64,000 nucleotides of DNA. Source: Actinomadura parmotrematis. Its GTDB lineage: Bacteria; Actinomycetota; Actinomycetes; Streptosporangiales; Streptosporangiaceae. Shown piece by piece: positions 41,533 through 49,584 of the stretch (position 1 is the stretch's first letter; every line of letters starts with the position of its first letter). Both the position numbers and the translations under genes were made by a program. Under the pieces are notes generated by a model that searched no databases, was not told where the DNA came from, and saw only the letters and a program-made list of their open reading frames with translations. The stretch lies in NCBI RefSeq assembly GCF_019458805.1, contig NZ_JAIBOA010000033.1, positions 16,044 through 80,043 of the forward strand. The letters are read 5' to 3'.

Positions 41533-42270
41533 ATGCCGCTCGGCATCACCGACGAGGGGGCCGTCCGCCTGCTGACGTTCCGGCGGCCGGAGCGCGCCAA
41601 CGCGTTCGACGACGCGCTGTACCGGGACCTGGCCGCGGCGCTCGACGCCGCCGCCGGGGACGGCTCCGTCTCGGCCGTCGTGCTGACCGGCGAGGGGCGG
41701 ACGTTCTCGGCGGGCACCGACCTGGAGGAGATGGCCGCCATCGCGCGGGCGCACGCCGCGGGCGAGGAGGTCGGCGAGGCCGGCAAGGGGTTCGGCGTCC
41801 TGATGGACGCCCTCATCGCCTTCCCCAAGCCGCTGCTCGCCGCCGTCAACGGCTCGGGCGTCGGCCTCGGCCTGACGCTGCTCGCCCACTGCGACCTCGT
41901 CCTGGTCGCCGACGGCGCGCGGTTCCAGGCGCCGTTCACCACCATGGGCGTCGCGCCGGAGGCGGCCAGCAGCTACCTGCTGCCGCTGCTGATGGGCGCC
42001 CAGCGGGCGGCGCTCGTCCTGCTCGCCGGGCGGTGGATCCCGGCGGCCGAGCTCGTCGCGTCGGGCCTCGCGCTGAGCGCGCACCCGGCGGACGAGGTGC
42101 TGGCCGCGACGCTGGAGCTGGCCCGCGAGATCGCCGGCAAGCCCCTGGCGTCCCTCGTCGCGACCAAGCGGCTGATCGCCGCGGGCCGGCGCGAGGCCGT
42201 CCTGCGCGCCCGCGAGCGCGAGGACGCCGCCTTCGACGAGCTGCTCGCCCGGGGCCTCGGTCCCGCCTGA
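41533..42270 (+). CDS. Enoyl-CoA hydratase/isomerase family protein
   Basis: This crotonase-fold protein has 245 residues. The CoA-binding and oxyanion loops read VLTGEGRTFSAGTDLEEMAA and LLAAVNGSGVGLGLTLLAHC then DLVLVADGARF. A possible catalytic glutamate is in TMGVAPEAASSYLL. It may act as hydratase, isomerase or decarboxylase. The usual first Glu at the GGGxxE position is not obvious, so the reaction is uncertain. The ATG at 41533 follows GAGGAAGAGGGTG. A terminator begins 17 bases after the stop. Confidence 0.9.
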   Translation: MPLGITDEGAVRLLTFRRPERANAFDDALYRDLAAALDAAAGDGSVSAVVLTGEGRTFSAGTDLEEMAAIARAHAAGEEVGEAGKGFGVLMDALIAFPKPLLAAVNGSGVGLGLTLLAHCDLVLVADGARFQAPFTTMGVAPEAASSYLLPLLMGAQRAALVLLAGRWIPAAELVASGLALSAHPADEVLAATLELAREIAGKPLASLVATKRLIAAGRREAVLRAREREDAAFDELLARGLGPA

Positions 42271-42286
42271 GCCCCGGCGGCACGGA

Positions 42287-42323
42287 GCGGCGGCGGCCGG
42301 GAGGGGGATCCGGCCGCCGCCGC
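42287..42323 (+). terminator. 14-bp stem hairpin terminator
   Basis: GCGGCGGCGGCCGG (42287-42300) and CCGGCCGCCGCCGC (42310-42323) are perfectly complementary around a 9-base loop, just after the crotonase gene. Confidence 0.75.
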
Positions 42324-42369
42324 CCGCGTGCCCGCGCCCGGGGGCACGGGGGCGCCTCCGGACGCGGCC

Positions 42370-42402
42370 GCGCCCGGCGGTCGGGGCAGGACCGCCGGGC
42401 GC
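42370..42402 (-). terminator. 13-bp stem hairpin terminator
   Basis: GCGCCCGGCGGTC (42370-42382) and GACCGCCGGGCGC (42390-42402) form a perfect stem with a 7-base loop. It follows the stop codon of the NlpC/P60-like gene on the minus strand. Confidence 0.7.
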
Positions 42403-42420
42403 CGTCTCGCGGTGATCAGG

Positions 42421-42999
42421 TCACTTGATGTTCTTCGGGTGGTAGGCCTTGTACTGGCTGCCCTTGGCGAGGCCGTAGGTCAGCGTGCGGTGGTCGGTGC
42501 CGTAGTGGCCGCGCTGCTCGTAGGCCCAGTAGCGGGTGTGCTTCGCGTTCGCCCACTTCTCGAAGATCACGACGTGCCGGGTGGTGTTGCTGCCGATCGC
42601 GTCGATGATCAGGTCGCCCTGCTTGAGGGCGGAGAACGAGATCTTCTTGGTGTACTTCGAGGTCGCGAGGCCGACGGTGTTCGGGCCCGGCTTCGGCAGC
42701 GCCAGCGCCATGGAGGCGTACCCCGAGCAGTCGGTGCGGTAGCCGCCGTGGGTCTTGTTCTGGCTGTAGGGCACGCGCTGGCTCGTGTGCGGGTGCCAGG
42801 TCTTGGCCCGGGCGATGACCTGGGCGCGGGTGACCTTGGTGATGGCCGCCGCGGCGGCGGTCCTGTCCGCCGACTGGAGCTGGACGTTCTGGTGCGCGGG
42901 CTTGGCCGCCGGGCTGGAGACGCCGGCGATGCCGAAGGCCGTGCCGCCGGCCAGCGCGAGCGTGCCGACGCCGACCAGAATGGCGCGAGGGGAAGCCAT
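42421..42999 (-). CDS. Exported NlpC/P60-like protein with intact Cys/His
   Basis: The 192-residue protein has a signal peptide or anchor (ILVGVGTLALAGGTAFGIAG). A cysteine-peptidase-like domain follows: GGYRTDCSGYASMALALPKP (Cys91), then SALKQGDLIIDAIGSN and RHVVIFEKWANAKHTRYWAY (His142). The DCSG and HVVIFEKW motifs match NlpC/P60 peptidoglycan amidases of actinobacteria. A role in cell-wall peptide cleavage is therefore likely but not proven. The ATG at 42999 has GGAGGG upstream. The gene is divergent from the membrane HTH protein that carries a dead copy of the same domain. Confidence 0.85.
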   Translation of the reverse strand: MASPRAILVGVGTLALAGGTAFGIAGVSSPAAKPAHQNVQLQSADRTAAAAAITKVTRAQVIARAKTWHPHTSQRVPYSQNKTHGGYRTDCSGYASMALALPKPGPNTVGLATSKYTKKISFSALKQGDLIIDAIGSNTTRHVVIFEKWANAKHTRYWAYEQRGHYGTDHRTLTYGLAKGSQYKAYHPKNIK

Positions 43000-43338
43000 G
43001 AATGCCCTCCGTTGGGGGGATGAATTGCACCGCAAGGTGCGGTGAAGGGAATTGCGTCGATCGACGGGGCCGACTTTAGAGAACCGCGCCGCACCCTCGC
43101 CGCAGTCCGGCCGCAAGGCGGGACACTGGGACACCGGGACGGCTCTGACCTGCTGGGACATCCGCCAATGGGACACAATCGCGAGACGGCCCCCACCATG
43201 CCGTCGACGATTCAACTTACGCACCGTGCGCATTTATGAACGCAACGTATTGTCGCGTCCGCCGCGCCGCCCGGCGCCCTGCGGGGCATAATGTGCGCCC
43301 GTGACCGCAGAGTTTCCAGCTCCTGGAGATAAACGCTG
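43000..43338. other. Divergent promoter region with GGGACA direct repeats
   Basis: The 339-base gap between the NlpC-like gene and the HTH gene has no gene of its own. GGGACA occurs at 43120-43125, 43128-43133, 43155-43160 and 43170-43175, with a GGGACG variant at 43136. All are in one orientation, four of the five preceded or followed by T or C in a TGGGACA-like context. Such clustered direct repeats are plausible binding sites for the adjacent HTH protein. A CATAAT-like -10 lies near 43287. Confidence 0.55.
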
Positions 43339-44328
43339 ATGAGCCACAGCCGGCCCCCCGCCCCCCTGCGCGGCGACCTGCCCGACGCCGTGCGGGTCCT
43401 GCTCACCGAGCTGCGCGTTCTGAAGGACGAGTCCGGCTACGACCTGCGCGCGCTGGAGCGCAAGACCCACGCGAGCCGCTCGTCGTGGGGCCGCTGGCTG
43501 AGCGGCGAGACCTGGATCCCGGCGGACGCGGTGACGTCCCTCGCCGCCCTCTGCGGCGCCGACGGCGGCCGGCTGCTGGCCCTCTGGTCCGTCGCCGACG
43601 AGGCCCGCCGCGCACCGTCCGCCCCCGCGCCCGAAGCCGCACCCCCGGCCTCGGCCGCCGCCGTCGCCGTCCCGGCACCGCCCGCCGCCCCGGCGCCCCC
43701 GCCACCCGCGCCCCCCGCCCCCGCCTCCCCCTGGCAGGGCATGACGCGGCGCCGCCGCCTCGCCTTCGCGTGCGCGGCCGTCGCCTGCTTACTGGTGCCG
43801 GGCGGCATCGGCTTCCTGATCGGCACCTCGCTCCACTCGCGCGACGCCCCCGCGGCCCCGCTCCAGACCGCCGCGCCCGCCGCGGTGCAGGGCGCGACCC
43901 CGCTCACCCGCGACGAGATCCTGACCCGCGCCCGCTCCTGGCACCCGCACTCCCCGGACCGCGTCCCCTACGACCAGGCGGGCGTCTTCGGCGGCTACCG
44001 CACCGACGGCTCGGGCTACGCGTCCATGGCGCTCGGCCTCCCGAAGCCCGGCCCGAACTCGGCCGGCCTCGTCGCCTCCTACTGCCGCGCCGTCCCCGCC
44101 GCCGACCTCGAACCCGGCGACCTCGTCATCAACGCGACCGGCGGCCCCGACCAGCGCGAGGCGCTCATCTTCGAGAAGTGGACGGGCCAGGACCGCAAGG
44201 CGTTCTGGGCCTTCCAGCAGCGCCGCGGCTACGGCACCGACCACCTCCTCCGCCGCGACGCCCCGACGTCCACCAGCGCCCTCCGCCCCTGCCGCCCCAA
44301 GAACATCCGCGAAACCCCCACCGGCTGA
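43339..44328 (+). CDS. Membrane-tethered HTH protein with catalytically dead NlpC/P60-like ectodomain
   Basis: The 329-residue protein has three parts. Residues 15-85 form an XRE-type HTH (LLTELRVLKDESGYDLRALE, then KTHASRSSWGRWLSGETWIP). A Pro/Ala linker leads to a membrane helix (residues 140-163, LAFACAAVACLLVPGGIGFL). The external domain (188-329) is plainly homologous to the neighbouring protein: GGYRTDGSGYASMALGLPKP and EALIFEKWTGQDRKAFWAFQ. The catalytic Cys is replaced by Gly224 and the His by Glu274, so it should bind but not cleave. The HTH faces the cytoplasm. Its likely job is signal sensing and control of the divergent gene (inference). Confidence 0.85.
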   Translation: MSHSRPPAPLRGDLPDAVRVLLTELRVLKDESGYDLRALERKTHASRSSWGRWLSGETWIPADAVTSLAALCGADGGRLLALWSVADEARRAPSAPAPEAAPPASAAAVAVPAPPAAPAPPPPAPPAPASPWQGMTRRRRLAFACAAVACLLVPGGIGFLIGTSLHSRDAPAAPLQTAAPAAVQGATPLTRDEILTRARSWHPHSPDRVPYDQAGVFGGYRTDGSGYASMALGLPKPGPNSAGLVASYCRAVPAADLEPGDLVINATGGPDQREALIFEKWTGQDRKAFWAFQQRRGYGTDHLLRRDAPTSTSALRPCRPKNIRETPTG

Positions 44329-44329
44329 C

Positions 44330-44617
44330 CCCGCTGCCGGTCGGTTCGGAGAACAGCAGCGCGACGCGGCCGTCCCGGCGGACGTTGCGGGCCTTCTGCG
44401 CGAAAGCGAGGCCGATGGTGAGGAGCAGCGTGCCGTCCGGGCGCCGCTGGACGGCGGTCGGCCAGGTCGGCGGGATGCCGTCGGCGGCGAGCGTGGTGAA
44501 CTCGCAGGACCGGTGGGCGTCGACGGTGGCGGCGGCGTCGAGGAGCGCGGTCATCGCGCGGTCGGGCGCGGCGGGCGGCCTCGCGGTGGGGTTCCCCGTC
44601 TGGTCGGTGCTGGTCAC
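44330..44617 (-). pseudogene. 3'-truncated pyridoxamine-5'-phosphate-oxidase-like (PPOX) gene
   Basis: On the minus strand a GTG at 44617 with GGAGAAGG upstream starts MTSTDQTGNPTARPPAAPDR. A split-barrel flavin protein pattern follows: CEFTTLAADGIPPTWPTAVQ, PDGTLLLTIGLAFAQKARNV, RRDGRVALLFSEPTGSG. Near 44330, exactly where the divergent HTH gene ends on the other strand, the pattern stops; beyond it the frame is an antisense shadow. The family normally continues for 40-60 residues, so this is a truncated remnant. Confidence 0.7.
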
Positions 44618-44802
44618 GTGCCTTCTCCGTCATCGGGCGGGTGCGGTGGGCGCGGCGGCGGAGCGGACCTAGCGCTTGCCGATCATGGCGTCCGACCGGC
44701 CGGGCGGGGCGGGTGATCGTTCGGGGGCGGCTCGGCGATGGTGGAGAGGGGCGCGGAGGTCTTCTGGACCGCTTCACAGACTGATGTACGGAGCTTCGAC
44801 AC

Positions 44803-46272
44803 ATGTACGACGTGGTGCTGGCCGGCGGGCGGGTGATCGACCCGGAGTCGGGTCTGGACGCGGTGCGCGACGTGGGGATCGACGGCGACACCGTCGCCGC
44901 CGTCGCCGCGGGGCCGCTGGCGGGCCGCCGGACGGTGGACGTGCGCGGCCTCGTCGTCGCGCCCGGCTTCATCGACCTGCACAGCCACGGCCAGGCCGTC
45001 GCCGAGCAGCGGCTCCAGGTGATGGACGGCGTGACGACCGCGCTGGAGCTGGAGGCCGGCCGCTCGCCCGTCGCGTTCTTCCACGAGCTCGCCGCGCAGG
45101 AGGGCCGGCCGGTGAACTACGGCTACTCGGCGTCCTGGGCGCTCCTCCGCATGTTCGCCGTCGGGCTCACCGCCACGGACGTGGCGGGGGCGCTCGCCGA
45201 CGTCGCGAGCCCGGAGTTCCAGCGGCCGGTGACCGAGCGCGAGCTGGCCGGGCTGCTGGAGCAGCTCCGCTCGGAGGTCGCGGCGGGCGCGATCGGCATC
45301 GGCATCATGGTCGGGTACGCGCCGCAGATCGACCCGGCCGAGTACCTGGCGGTGGCGCGGGTCGCCGCCGAGGCGGGGGTGCCGACGTTCACACACGCCC
45401 GCGAGCTCGCCGAGTTCAACCCGGCGGTCCCGATCGACGGGACCGCCGAGATCGTCCGGGCGGCCGCCGAGACCGGCGCGCACATGCACTACTGCCACAT
45501 GAACAGCACCTCGCGGCGGCACATCCGGCGGACCCTCGACCTCGTCTCCCAGGCCCGCGCCGAAGGGTCGCGGGTGACCACCGAGGCGTACCCCTACGGG
45601 TCGGGCTCGACGGCGATCGGCGCGCCGTTCTTCTCCCCCGCCGGCCTGAAGCGGATGGGCGAGACCCCGCAGTCGATCATCTACACGCCGACCGGGGAGC
45701 GCGTCGCCGACGAGGCGCGGCTCGTCGAGCTGCGCACCGCCGACCCCGGCGCGCTCGCCGTCAACGAGTTCCTGCGCGAGGACGACCCGGCCGACCGCGC
45801 CCACCTGGAGGCGGCGCTGACGTTCGGCGACACCGCGATCGCCAGCGACGCGATGCCGCTCACCTGGACCGTCCCGAAGCCCGACCCGCTGGCCTGGCCG
45901 CTGCCGCCGGGCGCCGTCGCGCACCCGCGCGGCGCGGGCTGCTTCAGCCGGGCGATCCGGCTGCTGACGCGCGAGCGCGGGCTGCTGCCGCTCGCCGAGA
46001 CGATCCGCCGCTCGACGCTCGTGCCCGCGCGGATCCTGGAGGAGGCCGTTCCCGCCATGCGCCGCAAGGGCCGCGTCGCGGCGGGCTGCGACGCCGACCT
46101 GGTGGTGTTCGACGCCGACACCGTCACCGACCGCGCCACCTACACCGACGGGACGCGCACCTCGACCGGCGTCCGGCACGTCCTCGTCAACGGGACGTTA
46201 GTGGTCCGCGACGACGAGCTCGTCCCGGACGCGCTGCCGGGACGGCCGATCCGCGCCGAGCCGCGCCGCTGA
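44803..46272 (+). CDS. Amidohydrolase, D-aminoacylase / N-acyl-D-amino-acid deacylase family
   Basis: The 489-residue metal-dependent enzyme starts YDVVLAGGRVIDPESGLDAV. The first metal motif is VVAPGFIDLHSHGQ. The substrate loop region is ELEAGRSPVAFFHELAAQEG, and the later metal ligands are in PTFTHARELAEF and HMHYCHMNSTSRRHIRR, then AIASDAMPLTW with the catalytic Asp. The last segment KGRVAAGCDADLVVFDADTV is common to the family. It hydrolyses N-acyl-D-amino acids or similar amides. The cysteine used by some D-aminoacylases near the second site is not obvious. The ATG 44803 is preceded by CGGAGC. Confidence 0.9.
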   Translation: MYDVVLAGGRVIDPESGLDAVRDVGIDGDTVAAVAAGPLAGRRTVDVRGLVVAPGFIDLHSHGQAVAEQRLQVMDGVTTALELEAGRSPVAFFHELAAQEGRPVNYGYSASWALLRMFAVGLTATDVAGALADVASPEFQRPVTERELAGLLEQLRSEVAAGAIGIGIMVGYAPQIDPAEYLAVARVAAEAGVPTFTHARELAEFNPAVPIDGTAEIVRAAAETGAHMHYCHMNSTSRRHIRRTLDLVSQARAEGSRVTTEAYPYGSGSTAIGAPFFSPAGLKRMGETPQSIIYTPTGERVADEARLVELRTADPGALAVNEFLREDDPADRAHLEAALTFGDTAIASDAMPLTWTVPKPDPLAWPLPPGAVAHPRGAGCFSRAIRLLTRERGLLPLAETIRRSTLVPARILEEAVPAMRRKGRVAAGCDADLVVFDADTVTDRATYTDGTRTSTGVRHVLVNGTLVVRDDELVPDALPGRPIRAEPRR

Positions 46273-46403
46273 CGCGCGGCCGGGCGGAGCGGACGTCCCG
46301 CACGCCCGCCGGTGACTTTCCGTAAACCTCTTTCTCCCGATTCCTCCCCCGCCCCGCCCTAGGCTGATCATCGCCACTGATCGCGCGGGGAGGGACCGAG
46401 CGC

Positions 46404-47231
46404 ATGAGCCAGGACGTTCCGGGGACGGGCACGGCCGCACGGAAGATCGACCTGCGGACCGACGTGCCGCACTCGGCCCGCATCTACGACCACCTGCTCG
46501 GCGGCAAGGACAACTTCGCCGCCGACCGCGCCGCCGCCGCCGAGATCGTCCGGCACCAGCCGACGCTGCCGGTCTCGATGCGCGCCAACCGGGCGTTCAT
46601 GGCGCGGATGGCGCGGCGGCTCGTCACCGAGCACGGCGTCCGGCAGTTCCTCGACATCGGCACCGGGCTGCCGACCGCGCCGAACCTGCACGAGGCGGCG
46701 CAGGCGGCGGCGCCCGAGACGCGCGTCGTGTACGTCGACAACGACCCGATCGTCCTGGTGCACGCGCGGGCGCTGCTCACCGGCTCGGCCGAGGGCCGGA
46801 CGTCCTACCTGGACGCCGACCTGCGGCGGCCGGAGACGATCCTGGACTCCCCCGAGCTGCGCGCGACCCTGGACCTGTCCGCGCCGGTCGCCCTCACCAT
46901 GATCGCCATCCTGCAGTTCTTCACCGACGAGGAGGAGGCGCACCGCCTCGTCCGCGCGCTGCTGGAGCCCCTCGCCCCCGGCAGCCTGCTCGCGCTGTCG
47001 CTCGTCCCCGCCGCCGCCGAGACCGCCGCGTCGGTGGACGACGTCGCCGCCGCCTACCGGTCGCAGGGCATCCCGATGAAGCCCCGCACGCGCGCCGAGG
47101 TGGCGGCGTTCTTCGACGGGCTGGAGCTGCTGGAGCCGGGCATCGTCCGGTCGGTGCACTGGCGCCCCGACGGCCCGGTCGACCCGGACGACACCAACCA
47201 CATGTACGTGGGCGTCGCCCGCAAGCCCTGA
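46404..47231 (+). CDS. SAV2177-family (DUF574) SAM-dependent methyltransferase
   Basis: The 275-residue protein matches the actinobacterial DUF574 family: PHSARIYDHLLGGKDNFAAD, RANRAFMARMARRLVTEHGV, and the SAM motif RQFLDIGTGLPTAPNLHEAA then RVVYVDNDPIVLVHARALL. It ends HWRPDGPVDPDDTNHMYVGV then ARKP. Such methyltransferases are numerous in Streptomyces and Actinomadura, often near secondary metabolism or signalling genes, but with unknown substrates. The ATG at 46404 follows GGGGAGGGACC. Confidence 0.95.
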   Translation: MSQDVPGTGTAARKIDLRTDVPHSARIYDHLLGGKDNFAADRAAAAEIVRHQPTLPVSMRANRAFMARMARRLVTEHGVRQFLDIGTGLPTAPNLHEAAQAAAPETRVVYVDNDPIVLVHARALLTGSAEGRTSYLDADLRRPETILDSPELRATLDLSAPVALTMIAILQFFTDEEEAHRLVRALLEPLAPGSLLALSLVPAAAETAASVDDVAAAYRSQGIPMKPRTRAEVAAFFDGLELLEPGIVRSVHWRPDGPVDPDDTNHMYVGVARKP

Positions 47232-47260
47232 CCTGCTCACTCGGCGCGGAGGCGGCCGGG

Positions 47261-47860
47261 TCAGCCGGTGACGGCCGCCGCGTACCCCGCCACCGACGCG
47301 AGGAGCCCGACCGACATCACCGCCACCGGCACCGGCGCCCACCGGCGGCGCGGCTGCAGGGACGACGGCCCGGCCGCCCGCACGAGCCGGGCGCGGCGGA
47401 TCTCCTCGGCGAGCCGCTCCCGCCTCCCCGCGGCGCCGGACCCGTGGGCGAACACGCTCGTCCGCGCCTCGGCCTCCGCCCCGTCCGCGTCCTGGTAGGA
47501 GAGGGTGACGGACGTGAAGTCCTGCACGTCCCGGACCGCGTGCCAGGGCACGAAGCAGTCCCGCAGCCTTCCCCGGAAGCGCACGCCCGCGTCCGTGAGG
47601 ACGACCGCGGAACGCACCCACACCAGCGCGGCGGCGAGGGCCGGCGCCGGATAGCAGAGAGCCGTGAAGACGCTTCGCGCGAATTCGGCCGATGACGCGC
47701 CGGTGCCGTCGTCGGCGAAGCCGAGCATGGCCCTGGCCCAGAACACCGCCAGGACGACCCAGACGCAGGCGCCCAGGATCGACCTGTTCGACCGGATCGT
47801 CACCGGTGTCGCGGTGAGCGGGGCGGAGACGCCGGCGGGATCGTCGTCCGGCGAGGACAT
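47261..47860 (-). CDS. PH-like membrane protein, paralogue of the next gene
   Basis: The 199-residue protein has the arrangement of two N-terminal helices (GACVWVVLAVFWARAMLGFA and ALCYPAPALAAALVWVRSAV), a PH-like domain (VLTDAGVRFRGRLRDCFVPW, HAVRDVQDFTSVTLSYQDAD) and one C-terminal helix (VAVMSVGLLASVAGYAAAV). It shares the start TIRSNRSI with its neighbour TIRSNWQI. Function unknown. The ATG has GGAGG seven bases upstream. Last gene of the type VII substrate operon. Confidence 0.82.
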   Translation of the reverse strand: MSSPDDDPAGVSAPLTATPVTIRSNRSILGACVWVVLAVFWARAMLGFADDGTGASSAEFARSVFTALCYPAPALAAALVWVRSAVVLTDAGVRFRGRLRDCFVPWHAVRDVQDFTSVTLSYQDADGAEAEARTSVFAHGSGAAGRRERLAEEIRRARLVRAAGPSSLQPRRRWAPVPVAVMSVGLLASVAGYAAAVTG

Positions 47861-47886
47861 GCGGTACCTCCGTGCGGCCGATGCGG

Positions 47887-48519
47887 CTAGGTGAAGATCA
47901 TAAAGAGGGCGCTGGTGACGAAATAGCCGCCGAAGGAGGCGGCGCTCACGATGGACGTCGTCCGCACCCACCGCTTCCGGCCCGTCCCGTCGCCCGGCTC
48001 GACGGCCATCGTCCGCGCCACCAGCGCGTGGTGCGTCGCGCGGGCGGTGATCTCGGAGACGACGCGCTCGCGCTTGATGGGGGACCCGTAGTTGCCCTTG
48101 CCCGACCCGAACACCATCGCCTCCGCCTCCACCGGCGCGCCGTCGGGACCCGTGTACACGACCGTGATGCAGCTTTTCGCGTACGCCTCGCGGACCGCGC
48201 CCCACGGAATGATGTGGTCAAGCAGGATGCCCCGCACGACCATGCCCGTCCTCGACATGAGGATCGCTGGACGCATCCGCAGCGTTCCCCACACGATGAA
48301 CATGGACACGAAGAGCGTTTGCAGGGGCTTTTCCAGGACCTCTGCCCAGGCGGCGGGCCCGCCCGAGGAGGGGCTCACGAGGGGCCAGAAGAACATGCCG
48401 CCGAACAGTGCGACCACGAGCCCGCACAAGATCTGCCAGTTCGACCGGATCGTCACGTGCTCACGCCGTCTCCTGGCGTCCAGGAGCGAACCCCACCGGG
48501 CCCGCGGCCTCTCAATCAC
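47887..48519 (-). CDS. PH-like membrane protein, first of two paralogues
   Basis: The 210-residue protein has helices at ILCGLVVALFGGMFFWPLVS and TLFVSMFIVWGTLRM. A PH-like domain (ILMSRTGMVVRGILLDHIIP, WGAVREAYAKSCITVVYTGP) and a C-terminal helix (SIVSAASFGGYFVTSALFMI) follow. It resembles the next protein in length, topology and the TIRSN start. GTG 48519 overlaps the previous gene's stop by 8 bases; a GTG at 48456 (VTIRSNWQI) aligns with the paralogue and may be the true start. It could be the membrane partner or immunity factor of the preceding secreted protein (inference). Confidence 0.8.
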   Translation of the reverse strand: MIERPRARWGSLLDARRRREHVTIRSNWQILCGLVVALFGGMFFWPLVSPSSGGPAAWAEVLEKPLQTLFVSMFIVWGTLRMRPAILMSRTGMVVRGILLDHIIPWGAVREAYAKSCITVVYTGPDGAPVEAEAMVFGSGKGNYGSPIKRERVVSEITARATHHALVARTMAVEPGDGTGRKRWVRTTSIVSAASFGGYFVTSALFMIFT

Positions 48520-49582
48520 CGGAATCGCCCAGCAGCTTGCTGATTCGGTTCCCTTCGGGACCCTGGTTCTTGAAGGGTCCCTGGTAGCCGTCCTGACCCG
48601 CTTGGGTCGCTCCGCCGCCGCCTTTGATCCCGATGGCCTTGCCGATGTCGATGGCGACGTCCTTGCCCTTCGGTCGGAAGTCTCGTACGCCCTTCCCCTG
48701 GGCTTCCTGAGCGGTCTCCCGCAGGTCCTTCCACTGGGGCTTGTTCAGGAGATGGCCGGCCTGCTCGGCGTGCCTGGCCTCGTAGGCGAGGGGGCGGTAC
48801 GCCTTGACTCCGATGCGGGTCAGCGACGCGCGGATCTTCGCGATCATCTCCATCAGCCGCTTGAAGATCCGGGAGACCTTCTGGATGACCGCCATCGCCC
48901 GGGAGGTGGCGACGGCCGCCTCGCCCGCGGTCGCTCCGGAGGCGGCCACCTCCGAGGCGCCGAGGGTGGGCACCGCGGCGGCCTGGGCGGCGAGCCAGGT
49001 CAGGATGAGCCACTCGACGAACTCCGCCAGGATGCTCTTGACGACGTCGAGGGCCGCGTCCATGAGGCCGGCGCTGAGGGCGAGCAGTCCCCGCAGTTCA
49101 CCGATCTCGCCGATGGTCCCCCGCACGCCCTCCTGGAATTCCCTCAGCCGCTTGCCGGCGTCCTGGGAGGCGGGCCCCTTCCACGACGACAGGCCGGTCG
49201 TGATGGCCTTGTCGAGGTCGCGGGACATGGTCTCCAGCTTTTCCTGGACGATCCCCCAGTTGTCCCGGTACTGCTCGATCGCTCCGGCGTTGCCGGTCAC
49301 CCAGGAGACAGCGGACTTGAGCGGCTCGCACCAGTCGATCAGGAAGCCCAGGCCGGCCGAGATCAGCGCGTTCAGCGGGTCCATCCACAAGTCCCAGCCG
49401 GTCGCACCGAGATCGGCGATGTCTCCCGCCACCGAACCGAAGTCGCCGTCCCTGCCATGCGAAACGCCCTTGTGGATCTGAGACCACACGGGGACGTTCC
49501 CGTCCGCGGCCTCCACCGGGTCCCATTCGCGCGGGTCGTTCTCGAAGTCCCCGGGGTTCTCCTCGAACTTCTGCCCGCCCAC
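48512..49582 (-). CDS. Type VII secretion-associated large protein, probable substrate or effector
   Basis: The 356-residue protein begins VGGQKFEENPGDFENDPREW. It has a long helical middle with a WXG100-like pair (DNWGIVQEKLETMSRDLDKA and LSSWKGPASQDAGKRLREFQ), and hydrophobic helices (EFVEWLILTWLAAQAAAVPT). A C-terminal region of about 80 residues ends in a Gly-rich linker and GPEGNRISKLLGDSGD. The N-terminal part is like ESX secretion targets with a long first domain. I find no toxin motif, so the C-terminal function is unknown. The GTG at 49582 has GGGGAAG six bases upstream and lies 2 bases after the EspC-like stop. Confidence 0.75.
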   Translation of the reverse strand: MGGQKFEENPGDFENDPREWDPVEAADGNVPVWSQIHKGVSHGRDGDFGSVAGDIADLGATGWDLWMDPLNALISAGLGFLIDWCEPLKSAVSWVTGNAGAIEQYRDNWGIVQEKLETMSRDLDKAITTGLSSWKGPASQDAGKRLREFQEGVRGTIGEIGELRGLLALSAGLMDAALDVVKSILAEFVEWLILTWLAAQAAAVPTLGASEVAASGATAGEAAVATSRAMAVIQKVSRIFKRLMEMIAKIRASLTRIGVKAYRPLAYEARHAEQAGHLLNKPQWKDLRETAQEAQGKGVRDFRPKGKDVAIDIGKAIGIKGGGGATQAGQDGYQGPFKNQGPEGNRISKLLGDSGD

Positions 49583-49584
49583 GG

